A program made the translations under genes and the position numbers. A DNA stretch of 64,000 nt. Source: Variovorax sp. ZS18.2.2 (GTDB taxonomy: Bacteria; Pseudomonadota; Gammaproteobacteria; Burkholderiales; Burkholderiaceae_C). Location: positions 1 through 64,000 of the forward strand of contig NZ_JANLNM010000007.1 in the NCBI RefSeq assembly GCF_024701975.1, read 5' to 3'. The notes beneath the pieces are model-generated. The model was given only the letters and a program-made list of their open reading frames with translations, was not told the DNA's origin and ran no database searches. Shown one piece after another: positions 44,094 through 54,394 of the stretch. Position 1 is the stretch's first letter. Each line of letters begins with the position of its first letter.

Positions 44094-44872
44094 GCAGGCC
44101 GAGCCTGTTGCGCCTCGGTGATGCAGCGCAGGTATTCGCGCGTCGTGGCGGCGTATCCGAGTTCGAGCGCATCGGCGACGAAGGCGTGGCCGATCGAGAC
44201 CTCGTGGACACCACGCACCGCGCCCAGGAACGCGGTCAGGTTGTCGCGGCTCAGGTCGTGGCCGGCATTGACGCCGAGGCCGGCAGCTTGCGCCGCGCGT
44301 GCCGATTCGACGTAGCGTGCAAGCACGGCCTCTTCGTCGGCTGTGCCGCGCGATGCGGCATAGCCTTCGGTGTAGAGCTCGACGCGGTCCGCGCCCACGG
44401 CCTTGGCCGCGGCCATCATCTCGGGAATCGGGTCCATGAACAGGCTGACACGCACGCCCAGCGCCTTGGCTTCGGCGATCAGCGGGCGCAGACGCTCGGC
44501 GTCGTCGGGGAAGCTCCAGCCGTGGTCGCTGGTCGACTGGGATTCGCTGTCGGGCACGAAGGTGGCCTGGTGCGGGCGCAGTTCGCGCACGAAGTCCATC
44601 AGGTTGTGGAAGGGATTGCCTTCGATGTTGAACTCGATGCCCGGCCAGTCCTTGGCGAGCAGCGCGGACAGGTCGCTCACGTCATGTGCGCGAATGTGGC
44701 GCGCGTCGGGCCGTGGATGCACGGTAATGCCCTGGGCGCCGGCGGTGAGGCAGGCATTGGCGGCCGTCAGAACGCTGGGAATGCCCAGATGGCGCGTGTT
44801 GCGGACCAAAGCCACCTTGTTGAGGTTGACTGACAAGGAGGTGGTGGTGCCGGCGTTGCCTGAAGTGCTCAT
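44090..44872 (-). CDS. pdxJ: Pyridoxine 5'-phosphate synthase
   Basis: 260 residues starting MSTSGNAGTTTSLSVNLNKV. Condenses 1-deoxyxylulose 5-phosphate with 3-amino-2-oxopropyl phosphate to make vitamin B6. TIM-barrel marks: SVNLNKVALVRNTR, GITVHPRPDARHIR, FNIEGNPFHNLM, VSLFMDPIP, ELYTEGYAAS and NAGHDLSRDNL. An 18-codon extension into recO is rejected. The start overlaps the recO stop by four bases. Confidence 0.95.
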   Translation of the reverse strand: MSTSGNAGTTTSLSVNLNKVALVRNTRHLGIPSVLTAANACLTAGAQGITVHPRPDARHIRAHDVSDLSALLAKDWPGIEFNIEGNPFHNLMDFVRELRPHQATFVPDSESQSTSDHGWSFPDDAERLRPLIAEAKALGVRVSLFMDPIPEMMAAAKAVGADRVELYTEGYAASRGTADEEAVLARYVESARAAQAAGLGVNAGHDLSRDNLTAFLGAVRGVHEVSIGHAFVADALELGYAATTREYLRCITEAQQARPA

Positions 44873-45642
44873 AGTGCTTGCAGATCTCTCATCATTTGCC
44901 GCGTGCGCAGCGTGGACACGCCGCAATGGTAGTTGAGCAGGGCGCGCAGCTGGTTTCTGAGGGCGCTGTTGCTGCCGGCATTCATGGTGGCGATCTCGCG
45001 CAGGGTCGCGGTGAAGGGGGCGCGGTCGTCCAGCACGGCCTGCAGGGCTTGCCAGTCGGTACCGGCCAGGCCGGCCTCGCCATCCGTCGCCGTCCGGAGC
45101 CCCGCCTCGGGCACGAGGCTGTAGCGCACGCTGGCGTCGAGCGGCTCCAGGGTCAGCGTCTGTACGTCGAGCGAGGGCAGCAGGCCGACTTCGCGCAGCA
45201 GGATCAGCTCGAAAGCGCGCAGCGCGGCGGCCTGGGTTGCTGCCTGGGCGCCGGCGTGGTCGCCCGCGAGCACCTGCACCACTCCGGCATAGGCGTCGAA
45301 AAGCGCCTCGTGCGCATCGTCCCGTGCCAGCAGGCGCAGCAGCAGTTCATTGACGTAGTAACCCGAGAGCAGCGCTTCGCCGGTCGGCATGACATGGCCG
45401 CCCATCCATTCGGCGCCCTTGAGCGTGCGGATCTCGGCATCGCCACCGTAGTTGAGCTGCAGCGGCTGCAACGGCAGCAGCACCGGCCGGAAATTGGAAC
45501 TCGGCCGCTTCGCCCCCTTGGCCACCAACGCGATGCGCCCGTGGTGGCGGGTGAAGACCTCCAGGATCAGGCTCGATTCGCTCCAGTCGTAGCGATGGAG
45601 CACGTACGCCGGTTCGTGCGAAACGCGGTGGGCAGTGGCCAC
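44869..45642 (-). CDS. recO: DNA repair protein RecO
   Basis: 257 residues with a GTG start one base after the era stop. Mediates RecA loading in the RecF pathway. N-terminal OB fold: AYVLHRYDWSESSLILEVFTR minus its end, GRIALVAKGAKRPSSNFRPVL; then a helical domain with YYVNELLLRLL and a C-terminal LRNQLRALLNYHCGVSTLRTR. The four cysteines of zinc-type RecO proteins are not present, as usual in this group. Confidence 0.92.
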   Translation of the reverse strand: MATAHRVSHEPAYVLHRYDWSESSLILEVFTRHHGRIALVAKGAKRPSSNFRPVLLPLQPLQLNYGGDAEIRTLKGAEWMGGHVMPTGEALLSGYYVNELLLRLLARDDAHEALFDAYAGVVQVLAGDHAGAQAATQAAALRAFELILLREVGLLPSLDVQTLTLEPLDASVRYSLVPEAGLRTATDGEAGLAGTDWQALQAVLDDRAPFTATLREIATMNAGSNSALRNQLRALLNYHCGVSTLRTRQMMRDLQAL

Positions 45643-45643
45643 T

Positions 45644-46612
45644 TCATTCGTAGCCGAACGAGCGGACCCGGGCTTCGTCGTCGGCCCAGCCGGAACGCAC
45701 CTTGACCCACAGTTCGAGGAACACCTTGGCGTCGGCCAGCTTCTCGAGCTCGACGCGCGTTTCCATGCCGATGCGCTTGATGCGCTCGCCCTTGTCGCCG
45801 ATCACCATGGCCTTGTGACCATCGCGCTCGACCACGATGGTGGCGGCGATGCGCAGCAGGCGCTTCTGGCCCTTTTTCTGCGGCGGCTCTTCCTCGAACT
45901 TGTCGATGATGACGGTCGAGGTGTAGGGCAGTTCGTCGCCGGTGAGGCGGAACAGCTTCTCGCGCACCAACTCGCCAGCCAGGAATTTCTCGCTGCGGTC
46001 GGTGAGCTCGTCTTCGGCGTAGAACCAGGGCTGCTCGGGCAGGTATTTTTCGCAGATACCGAAGAGCCGCTCAACGTCCTTGGCATTCTTGGCCGACATC
46101 GGCACGAACTCGGCGAAGGCGTGCTTCGCCTGCATGGTCTGCAGCCAGGGCGCGATGTCGCCGCGGCGGTGCACGTTGTCCAGCTTGTTGGCGAGCAGTA
46201 CGGTCGGAATGCCCTTGCCCAGGAGCTTGAGCACGCGCTCGTCGGCGGGTGTGAAACTGCCGGCCTCGACCACGAACAGGATCAGGTCCACGTCACCCAC
46301 CGCGCCCTGCACGGTCTTGTTGAGCGATTTGTTCAGCGCGTTGGCGTGCAGGGTCTGGAAGCCCGGCGTATCGACGAACACGAACTGCGTCGCACCCAGC
46401 GTGCGCATGCCGGTGATGCGATGGCGCGTGGTCTGCGCCTTGCGCGAGGTGATGCTGATCTTCTGGCCGACCAGCGCATTGAGGAGCGTCGACTTGCCCA
46501 CGTTGGGCTTGCCGACGATGGCGATGAGGCCGCAGTGTTGGGGAGCGCCTGCGCCCGCAGTGTCGCCTGTGGTGTCTTCAGGTCCGGCTTCTGGATTGGT
46601 AACGTCGTTCAT
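45644..46612 (-). CDS. era: GTPase Era
   Basis: 322 residues. Essential GTPase for 30S maturation that binds the 3' end of 16S rRNA. G1 VGKPNVGKSTLLNALVGQKI, G3 DTPGFQ, G4 ANKLDNV, G5 MSAKNAKDV; C-terminal KH domain with VERDGHKAMVIGDKGERIK. A Gly/Ala/Asp-rich N-terminal tail of about 25 residues precedes the G domain, longer than in E. coli. Between rnc (8 bases upstream) and recO. Confidence 0.96.
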   Translation of the reverse strand: MNDVTNPEAGPEDTTGDTAGAGAPQHCGLIAIVGKPNVGKSTLLNALVGQKISITSRKAQTTRHRITGMRTLGATQFVFVDTPGFQTLHANALNKSLNKTVQGAVGDVDLILFVVEAGSFTPADERVLKLLGKGIPTVLLANKLDNVHRRGDIAPWLQTMQAKHAFAEFVPMSAKNAKDVERLFGICEKYLPEQPWFYAEDELTDRSEKFLAGELVREKLFRLTGDELPYTSTVIIDKFEEEPPQKKGQKRLLRIAATIVVERDGHKAMVIGDKGERIKRIGMETRVELEKLADAKVFLELWVKVRSGWADDEARVRSFGYE

Positions 46613-46619
46613 TGTGATT

Positions 46620-47306
46620 TCACGCGGCTCCGCGTGCCTTGAGCCGGATCAGCATGGCAGCCGCGGCAGCCTGCTCGCCGGCGCGGCGCGAGCCGCCGAT
46701 GCCGCGTTCGCGAAGACCCAACTCGGGCACCTCGCACTCGACATCGAAAGTCTGTTTGTGCGCTGCACCCAGGGTTGCCGCCACGCGGTACAGCGGCAGC
46801 TTCATTTTGTGGCCCTGCAGCCATTCCTGCAATTCGGTTTTCGGGTCCTTGGCGGCCGCTTCCATGCGCGGGTTGATCTCGACCGATTCGTACAGGCGGC
46901 GCACCAGCGCTTCGGCGGCTGCAAAGCCTGCGTCAAGGTAGACAGCGCCGATCAACGCCTCGAGCGCGTCAGCCAGGATCGAAGGCCGGCTGGGGCCGCC
47001 CGAGCGGGCTTCGCCCTCGCCGAGCCGCAGCAGCGGCGACAGCTGGAGTTCGAGCGCCAGCCGATGCAGGGTGTCCTGCTTGACCAGGTTGGCCCGCACC
47101 CGCGACAGGTCGCCTTCGGGCAGGGCCGAAAGGCGCGTGTACAGCAGATGCGATACCGCCAGGTTGAGCACCGAGTCGCCGAGGAACTCGAGGCGCTCGT
47201 TGTGGTCGGCCGAGAAGCTGCGGTGCGTGAGCGCGAGCTGGAGCAGCCGCGTGTCGGAGAACGAATGCTTGAGGCGCGCCTGCAGCGCGACGAGGCTGCC
47301 GTCCAC
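46620..47306 (-). CDS. rnc: Ribonuclease III
   Basis: 228 residues with a GTG start (family N-terminus starts near here: VDGSLVALQARLKHSFSDTR). Cleaves double-stranded RNA, including rRNA precursors. Signature ERLEFLGDSVLNLAV; catalytic acidic residues in ADALEALIGAVYLDAGF; C-terminal dsRNA-binding domain from about 155 (DPKTELQEWLQGHKMKLPLY). 17 bases after the DUF4845 gene. Confidence 0.96.
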   Translation of the reverse strand: MDGSLVALQARLKHSFSDTRLLQLALTHRSFSADHNERLEFLGDSVLNLAVSHLLYTRLSALPEGDLSRVRANLVKQDTLHRLALELQLSPLLRLGEGEARSGGPSRPSILADALEALIGAVYLDAGFAAAEALVRRLYESVEINPRMEAAAKDPKTELQEWLQGHKMKLPLYRVAATLGAAHKQTFDVECEVPELGLRERGIGGSRRAGEQAAAAAMLIRLKARGAA

Positions 47307-47323
47307 CTTTTTCAGCGCCGCGT

Positions 47324-47692
47324 TCAGCGGGTCTCGCCCTTGTACTTGAGCGTCAGGTAGGCCGGACCGAACAAGGGGATCTCGCGTTCGTAGGCATACG
47401 AGACGACGACCTTGTCGCCGACCTTCTTGATGTCGAGATCCTTGCCCATGACCGACTTGAAGTCGTCAATGGCCTGAGCGCGATCGAAGATGGCTCGCAC
47501 TTCGGGCACGGTCGTGCCCTCCTTGGCCTTGTTGGCGGCCTTGTCGATGGCCTGCCATTCGATCAATGTCGGAATGACCTGCGCGACGACCACGCCCAGA
47601 CAGCCGAGTACTGCCGCGACGAACAGCAGGCCGATGAACGAGATGCCGCGCTGGTGCGCGGCCCTGCTGCGGATGGACCGGTTTGCTCTCAT
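47324..47692 (-). CDS. DUF4845 single-pass membrane protein
   Basis: 122 residues. A basic N-terminus (MRANRSIRSRAAHQRGISFI) leads to a transmembrane or pilin-like helix (GLLFVAAVLGCLGVVVAQV) at about 17-40, and a periplasmic domain (VRAIFDRAQAIDDFKSVMGK, VVSYAYEREIPLFGPAYLTL). DUF4845 genes lie regularly between lepB and rnc in Betaproteobacteria and gammaproteobacteria. Function unknown. The GISFIGLL start resembles type IV pilin N-termini. Confidence 0.88.
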   Translation of the reverse strand: MRANRSIRSRAAHQRGISFIGLLFVAAVLGCLGVVVAQVIPTLIEWQAIDKAANKAKEGTTVPEVRAIFDRAQAIDDFKSVMGKDLDIKKVGDKVVVSYAYEREIPLFGPAYLTLKYKGETR

Positions 47693-47727
47693 GCCCTCTT
47701 ACCCCTCGAACAGTGTTGAATGACTGC

Positions 47728-48693
47728 TTATTGAAATGGACCGATGCGACCGAAATCGCCGAAGTTCATCCAGACGAAGAACGCCCTGCCCACGATGTTC
47801 TTGTCCGGAACGAAGCCCCAGAAGCGCGAATCCGCCGAATTATCGCGGTTGTCGCCCATCATGAAGTACTGGCCGGCAGGCACCTTGCAGACCACGCCTT
47901 CGACGGAGTAGCGGCAGTTCTCGCGGAACGGGAAGTCGCTGGCGCCCGGCACGAAGGAAGGCGCACCTTCGTCGTTGAGGATCTTGTGCTGCTTGCCGGC
48001 GAGATCCTCGTCGAACTGCTTGAGCAGGCGCATCGATTCGCCGTCGAGATAGTCGGGGGCCGCTGTCTTCGACACCGGCTGCCCGTTGATCGTGAGCTTC
48101 TTGTTCAGGTAAGCCACTTCGTCGCCCGGGATGCCGACCACGCGCTTGATGTAGTCCATGCTGGGCTTGGGCGGATAGCGGAACACCACGACGTCGCCGC
48201 GCGCAAGCGGCGTGCCATCGGTGATCTTGGTGTTGATGACCGGCAGGCGCAGGCCGTAGGTGAACTTGTTGACCAGGATCAGGTCGCCGGTCAGCAGCGT
48301 GGGCATCATCGAACCCGAAGGGATCTTGAACGGCTCGTAGAGGAACGAGCGCAGCAGGAACACCACCAGAATCACCGGGAAGAGGCCCGCCGTCCAGTCG
48401 AGCCACCAAGGCTGCATGAGCAGGCGCTCGCTGGCCTTGGTGTCGGCGGTGTCGACCTGGGTAATGCCCTGCCCGGCCAGCCGCGCGTTGCGCTCTGCCA
48501 TCGAGGCCTCGAGCTTGGCGGCGGCCGCTTCGCGCCTCGGCAGGAAATAGAAGCGCTCGGCCAGCCAGTAGAGGCCGGTAACCACCGTGGCCACGAACAG
48601 CAGCAATGCGAAGTTGCCTTCGATCGCGCCGAAATACCAGGCGCCGACATAGCTGGCGAACGCCGCAAGGACCAGGGAAGTGATGAGTGCCAT
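47728..48693 (-). CDS. lepB: Signal peptidase I
   Basis: 321 residues starting MALITSLVLAAFASYVGAWY; a 48-codon extension into lepA is rejected. Removes Sec and Tat signal peptides at the outer face of the inner membrane. Two N-terminal transmembrane segments, a third hydrophobic stretch (WTAGLFPVILVVFLLRSFL), catalytic Ser in PFKIPSGSMMPTLLTGD, catalytic Lys in DYIKRVVGIPGDEV, and MMGDNRDNSADSRFWG near the end. Eight bases behind lepA. Confidence 0.96.
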   Translation of the reverse strand: MALITSLVLAAFASYVGAWYFGAIEGNFALLLFVATVVTGLYWLAERFYFLPRREAAAAKLEASMAERNARLAGQGITQVDTADTKASERLLMQPWWLDWTAGLFPVILVVFLLRSFLYEPFKIPSGSMMPTLLTGDLILVNKFTYGLRLPVINTKITDGTPLARGDVVVFRYPPKPSMDYIKRVVGIPGDEVAYLNKKLTINGQPVSKTAAPDYLDGESMRLLKQFDEDLAGKQHKILNDEGAPSFVPGASDFPFRENCRYSVEGVVCKVPAGQYFMMGDNRDNSADSRFWGFVPDKNIVGRAFFVWMNFGDFGRIGPFQ

Positions 48694-48701
48694 TTTTTTG
48701 A

Positions 48702-50513
<1,812 letters not shown>

Positions 50514-50568
50514 CAACGGGAACGCTTAAGTACTTGAATTGGCTCGTGCCCAGCAGTGAGCGGGCAAG

Positions 50569-50599
50569 AAAAAAGGGCGCGTCTTCTGGAGACGCGCCC
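50569..50599 (-). terminator. Intrinsic terminator in the lepA leader
   Basis: Read on the minus strand: GGGCGCGTCTCCAGAAGACG, closing with CGCCC and followed by TTTTTT. The 10-bp GC-rich stem with a T-run points to termination of leftward transcription about 55 bases before lepA, either as attenuation or as the end of a small RNA. Confidence 0.8.
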
Positions 50600-50864
50600 T
50601 GAACCAACAAGCAATGGCAACTGCAGTAGTTGGAACTTCATTGTAGGCAAAAAGGGAGGCACGTACATCCGGGAACGGGGTCCAAAGGGCTCGTTGCAGG
50701 TCCACAACATCAAAGATATAAACAGGTTATCAACAGGATCGGTGGAGCAGTCTATGAACAACTTGTGGGCGATCTGTGGAGCACCGGTGGACTGCTGTCT
50801 GACATCTCGCATCGTGAAGGTCGTTGCACTCCTTATGCGCTGACCGGCCGCCGCGAGTGCTCTA

Positions 50865-50894
50865 TTCTACCGAAAACCGTCCTTAGCCTTCAAA
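50865..50894 (-). promoter_or_regulatory. Predicted sigma-70 promoter for the lepA leader
   Basis: Minus strand: -35 TTGAAG (50894-50889), 18-base spacer, -10 TAGAAT (50870-50865). Start of transcription expected near 50858, giving about 290 nt to the leader terminator or 345 nt to the lepA start. Confidence 0.55.
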
Positions 50895-50979
50895 TAAGTT
50901 AGTGATTACAAACAAATCTCGGTGCTTTTGGCGCTCCAGATTTTTTTAGAGCCCGGCGCCCGAACGTCGTAAACACCTC

Positions 50980-51016
50980 AAAAAAACGGCCCCAAACCCG
51001 ACTGCCGGGTGGGGCC
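50980..51016 (-). terminator. Intrinsic terminator after mucD
   Basis: Minus strand stem GGCCCCACCCG / CGGGTTTGGGGCC around GCAGT, followed by GTTTTTTT, about 20 bases past the mucD stop. It ends the rpoE-rseA-rseB-mucD transcript and separates it from lepA. Confidence 0.88.
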
Positions 51017-51035
51017 ACTTGACGGCAGCGCCAGA

Positions 51036-52520
51036 TCAGCGTGAGGGGCGGATCAGGGCGTACTGGGCCCATTCCCCACGGCGGAACAGCACGCTGAGCG
51101 CCTTGCTCTTGTCGGCCTTGGCGATCGCGGCCTCGAACTCCTTGACGCTCGAGACTTCGATGTTGCCGATCGACAGGATCACATCTCCTTCCCGCAGGCC
51201 GGCCCTCGCAGCGGCATCGCTCGCTGCGTCGATGCGCACTCCGCGCACCTTGAGTTCCTTCTTCTGGGCGTCGGTCAGATCACTGACCGCCAGACCGAGC
51301 GATTTGCCTGCAGCCGATGGCTTGGCCTGCGGCTCTTCGCGATCAGGCTGGCGCTTGGACGGCTTGGCCTCCGGATCGCCCTCGGCAACGGTGATCGAGA
51401 GTTCACGCGTACTGCCGTTGCGGAACACGGTCAGCGTGCTCTTGACCCCTGGCTTGGTGCTGGCCACCGAGCGCGAGAGATCGCTCGGCGTCTCGATGAC
51501 CTTGTCGCCGTACTTGGTGATGATGTCGCCCTCGCGCACGCCGGCCTTGTCGGCCGCCGAACCCGGCACCACGCTGCTCACGAGCGCGCCGCGCGCCTTG
51601 CCCAGGCCGATGGACTCGGCCACATCCTTCGAGACCGAGCCGATGGCAACGCCGATCAGCCCGCGCGAAACGCGGCCGGTCGCGCGCAGCTGGTCGCTGA
51701 CGCGAATCGCTTCGTCGATCGGGATCGAGAACGAAATGCCCATGTAGCCGCCCGAGCGCGAGTAGATCTGGCTGTTGATACCGACCACCTCGCCACGCAG
51801 GTTGATCAGCGGACCACCCGAGTTGCCCGGGTTGATCGCAACGTCTGTCTGGATCAGGGGCACCAGCTCGCCCGTGTCGCGCTGCTTTGCGCTCACGATG
51901 CCGGCGGTCACGGTGTTCTCGAGACCGAAGGGTGAGCCGATGGCCATCACCCATTCGCCGACGCGCAGCTTCGAGATGTCGCCGACCTTCACCACCGGCA
52001 GGCCCGTCGCCTCGATCTTGACGACGGCGACGTCACTGCGCTTGTCCGCACCGATCAGCTTGGCCTTGAACTCGCGCTTGTCGGTCAACGTGACGATGAT
52101 TTCAGACGCATCCTCGATCACGTGGGCATTGGTCATGACGTAGCCGTCGGCAGTCAGGATGAAGCCCGAGCCCACGCCGCGCGGACGCTCTTCTTCCTGG
52201 GGCTGTTGCGGGCGGTTCGGGCGCGGACCCGGGCGCGGATTGCCCGGTGCGGGTTGCCCGAAGAAACGCCGGAAGAACTCCTGCATCTCCTCGTCCATTT
52301 CCCCGCTGCCGCTGCCACCCCCACGCGTGGAGACTTTCTCGACGGTGCGGATCCCGACGACCGCGGGGCCCACCTGCTCCACGAGATCGGCGAAATCGGG
52401 CAATCCACGCGTCTGCGCAATGACCGGCGTGGCCGGCAAGAAACCCACGGCCGCCGTGCAGGCCAGGCCGAATGCGAAGAGATAGGAACGGAGCTTGTGT
52501 CCCTCGACTTTGAACATCAT
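51036..52520 (-). CDS. mucD: Periplasmic serine protease, DegP/MucD family
   Basis: 494 residues starting MMFKVEGHKLRSYLF, with a signal peptide cut near residue 36 (VIA-QTRG). HtrA-type protease/chaperone that degrades misfolded envelope proteins. Catalytic triad visible as His133 (TNAHVIED), Asp163 (RSDVAVVKI) and Ser234 (NPGNSGGPL). A Pro/Arg/Gln-rich disordered loop (about 88-115) precedes the protease core. Two PDZ domains follow (about 280-370 and 400-490; GALVSSVVPGSAADKAGVRE, AAARAGLREGDVILSI). Fourth gene of the rpoE-rseA-rseB-mucD module, where it lowers the stress signal. Confidence 0.93.
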   Translation of the reverse strand: MMFKVEGHKLRSYLFAFGLACTAAVGFLPATPVIAQTRGLPDFADLVEQVGPAVVGIRTVEKVSTRGGGSGSGEMDEEMQEFFRRFFGQPAPGNPRPGPRPNRPQQPQEEERPRGVGSGFILTADGYVMTNAHVIEDASEIIVTLTDKREFKAKLIGADKRSDVAVVKIEATGLPVVKVGDISKLRVGEWVMAIGSPFGLENTVTAGIVSAKQRDTGELVPLIQTDVAINPGNSGGPLINLRGEVVGINSQIYSRSGGYMGISFSIPIDEAIRVSDQLRATGRVSRGLIGVAIGSVSKDVAESIGLGKARGALVSSVVPGSAADKAGVREGDIITKYGDKVIETPSDLSRSVASTKPGVKSTLTVFRNGSTRELSITVAEGDPEAKPSKRQPDREEPQAKPSAAGKSLGLAVSDLTDAQKKELKVRGVRIDAASDAAARAGLREGDVILSIGNIEVSSVKEFEAAIAKADKSKALSVLFRRGEWAQYALIRPSR

Positions 52521-52617
52521 CGGTTTTCTTTCAAAAGAACAGAGAGAGCGGCGAAAACAACAAAGGCTATGAGTCGGCGTCAACGGCTTGGTTCAGCGCA
52601 ATCCGCGCCACCGGCAA

Positions 52618-53688
52618 TCAGCGTGTGCGTGCGAGGCTCTGGGCAAAGGCGTTGAGCGTCTGCTGCGGCACTTCGCCCACCGCGGTCAGCCACCAGTCGC
52701 TCGCAGGCTCGGGCAATCGCCGACGGATCGCATTGGTGGCCCCGATGGTCAGCACGCCGTCCCGCGGCGCACGCGCGGCATCGTAGCGCTCGATGAAAAG
52801 CGACACCGAGGCCAGGCCATCCGAGAAAGTCCACTGGACCGTTGCGGCGTCCTGCTTCGACTTGTCGCCGCCGGCGGTCGGCCGGCGGAAGAAGCTTCGG
52901 GGCTTGAAGCCGGCCACAGGCGCGCTGAGCGTCCAGCCTTCGTCCTGCGCCGTGGTGCGCTCGAGTTCCAGCTTCTCGATGCGGTAGCCCGAGGTGTTGG
53001 TCATCATCTGCGCCAGGGCCTGCGCCTTCACCGGCGCATCGAGCTGCAGCTCGGAGAACGCCGATTGCTCCACCACCCGCGATTCGCTGTCGATGGTCTG
53101 CAGCTTCACCACCAGGCCCGAGCGGCGCTCGCTCCAGATGCGATAGCCGAAACGCAGTCCGTCGTGCGGCAACAACTGCACCACGTCGGCGTCGAAGCCG
53201 GCCACACGGTCCTTGCCGATCGCGCGCACGTCGTAGAAGTCGCCGATCGACGAATCGGTCTTGTCCGGCAGATTGGGAAAGAGATCGAGGTTCTCGCGCT
53301 TCTCGACCTTCACGACCTTCGCCTCGGGCAGGAAGGTCATGACATTGCGATTGCGCCGGAAGGTCGAGCGCGGCGGTCCCGACAGGGCCTCGATGCGCTC
53401 GATCTGGTGGTCGCCGTCGCGCACATGCCAGATGCGCGCGCTCGACAAGTCGCCGCCCGGCGCCGACACCACGAAGGTGCCCACGTAATTCCGTTGCCGC
53501 GCGCCGGTGTGCATGCGCTGCAGCCAGTCGGCCACGCTCATCGCCGGCGGCTCGTCCGTCTGCGCCGAAGCCGCACCCTTGGCGGTCGCCGGGCCGGAGC
53601 GGTTTTGTGCGGTGGCAACCTGCACGAAGCAGAAGGCTGCAAACACAAGCACGAACGCGCGTGCGGAGATCGGCATCTGAACGGTCAT
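52618..53688 (-). CDS. rseB: Sigma-E regulatory protein RseB/MucB
   Basis: 356 residues starting MTVQMPISARAFVLVFAAFC, a Sec signal peptide ending near TAQ. Periplasmic protein that binds the anti-sigma factor RseA and protects it from DegS-type cleavage until mislocalised envelope molecules appear. MucB/RseB domain marks: ADWLQRMHTGARQRNYVGTF minus none beyond, RNRNVMTFLPEAKVVKVE, DFYDVRAIGKDRVAGFDADV, FGYRIWSERRSGLVVKLQ; C-terminal domain with WTFSDGLASVSLFIERYD. Between rseA and mucD. Confidence 0.92.
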   Translation of the reverse strand: MTVQMPISARAFVLVFAAFCFVQVATAQNRSGPATAKGAASAQTDEPPAMSVADWLQRMHTGARQRNYVGTFVVSAPGGDLSSARIWHVRDGDHQIERIEALSGPPRSTFRRNRNVMTFLPEAKVVKVEKRENLDLFPNLPDKTDSSIGDFYDVRAIGKDRVAGFDADVVQLLPHDGLRFGYRIWSERRSGLVVKLQTIDSESRVVEQSAFSELQLDAPVKAQALAQMMTNTSGYRIEKLELERTTAQDEGWTLSAPVAGFKPRSFFRRPTAGGDKSKQDAATVQWTFSDGLASVSLFIERYDAARAPRDGVLTIGATNAIRRRLPEPASDWWLTAVGEVPQQTLNAFAQSLARTR

Positions 53689-53711
53689 TGCGGGCAGTTA
53701 CGGACGCGCCA

Positions 53712-54377
53712 TCAGCGCGTAGGTCCCTCGAAGGTGGCGTTGCGCAGGAAACCGGAAGGCATTTGCGAAGCGCCGCCAGCCTGCTGGTGCGCTTCGAGCA
53801 ATTGATCGAGGCGCGGATCGCGCAGCATGACTTGCGGATTGCCGTTGCCCACCATCACGCGCGTGGGCGTCAGCGTGGTGCTGGAGGGCTGCTGGCTGTT
53901 GACGGCGGCCGCCGCCAGAACCGAATTCACCGCAGGCTGTTGCTGGGCCGCGATCTGCGCGCCGGCCTGCGAACCGGCCGTGCCGTTGCCGATCAGCGTC
54001 CAGCTGATGGCCGCCACGGCGACCATCGAAGCGGCACCCGCCACCAGCTTCCAGCGGAAGACCGGTTCGTTGGCCGCATCGGCCCTGCGCTGGATCTGGA
54101 CCGCGGCCGGTGCGGCAATGGGCACCAGCGCCGGCATCGCGATCACGGGCTCCGCAGCAAGCCGCTGCTGGAAACGCGCGAGGAACGCCGAGCTGTCGCT
54201 GCACGCCGAATGGGAGCCCGAACGCAACACGTCGCCCACCACGTGGTAGGTGTGCCATGCCGCGCGCGAATCGCCCTCGGTGCAGACCGCGTCGATCGCC
54301 TGCGCGAACGCCTCACCCTGCAAATGACCATCCGCAAGTGCGGACACCTGTTCCCGAACCGTCATCGTCTGATTCAT
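53712..54377 (-). CDS. rseA: Anti-sigma-E factor RseA/MucA
   Basis: 221 residues starting MNQTMTVREQVSALADGHLQ, with AGGTGA before the ATG; a 40-codon extension into rpoE is rejected. N-terminal cytoplasmic domain binds sigma E (VSALADGHLQGEAFAQAID, AAWHTYHVVGDVLRS is the family core); one transmembrane helix at about 110-130 (LVAGAASMVAVAAISWTLIG); Gln/Ala-rich periplasmic tail expected to bind RseB. Regulated proteolysis of the tail releases RpoE. Coupled position after rpoE. Confidence 0.92.
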   Translation of the reverse strand: MNQTMTVREQVSALADGHLQGEAFAQAIDAVCTEGDSRAAWHTYHVVGDVLRSGSHSACSDSSAFLARFQQRLAAEPVIAMPALVPIAAPAAVQIQRRADAANEPVFRWKLVAGAASMVAVAAISWTLIGNGTAGSQAGAQIAAQQQPAVNSVLAAAAVNSQQPSSTTLTPTRVMVGNGNPQVMLRDPRLDQLLEAHQQAGGASQMPSGFLRNATFEGPTR

Positions 54378-54394
54378 TTCATTCACCTGCTTAC

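Larger units (their letters stand above)
50514..51035. other. Long intergenic leader between mucD and lepA
   Basis: 522 bases. From right to left on the minus strand it holds: the mucD terminator (50980-51016), a predicted sigma-70 promoter (50865-50894), about 260 bases of leader without a recognised RNA family, a second intrinsic terminator (50569-50599) and the lepA start. A 99-codon frame (50513-50812) crosses the leader and the terminator stem and ends in TGATG with lepA; its composition is not protein-like, and I do not call it a gene. Confidence 0.6.

Noticed and set aside
50701..50790. DnaA-box-like TTATCAACA near TGTGGAGC motifs, suggesting a replication origin
   Set aside because: The single hit lacks the central C of TTATCCACA, there is no cluster of boxes and no dnaA, dnaN or parAB nearby.
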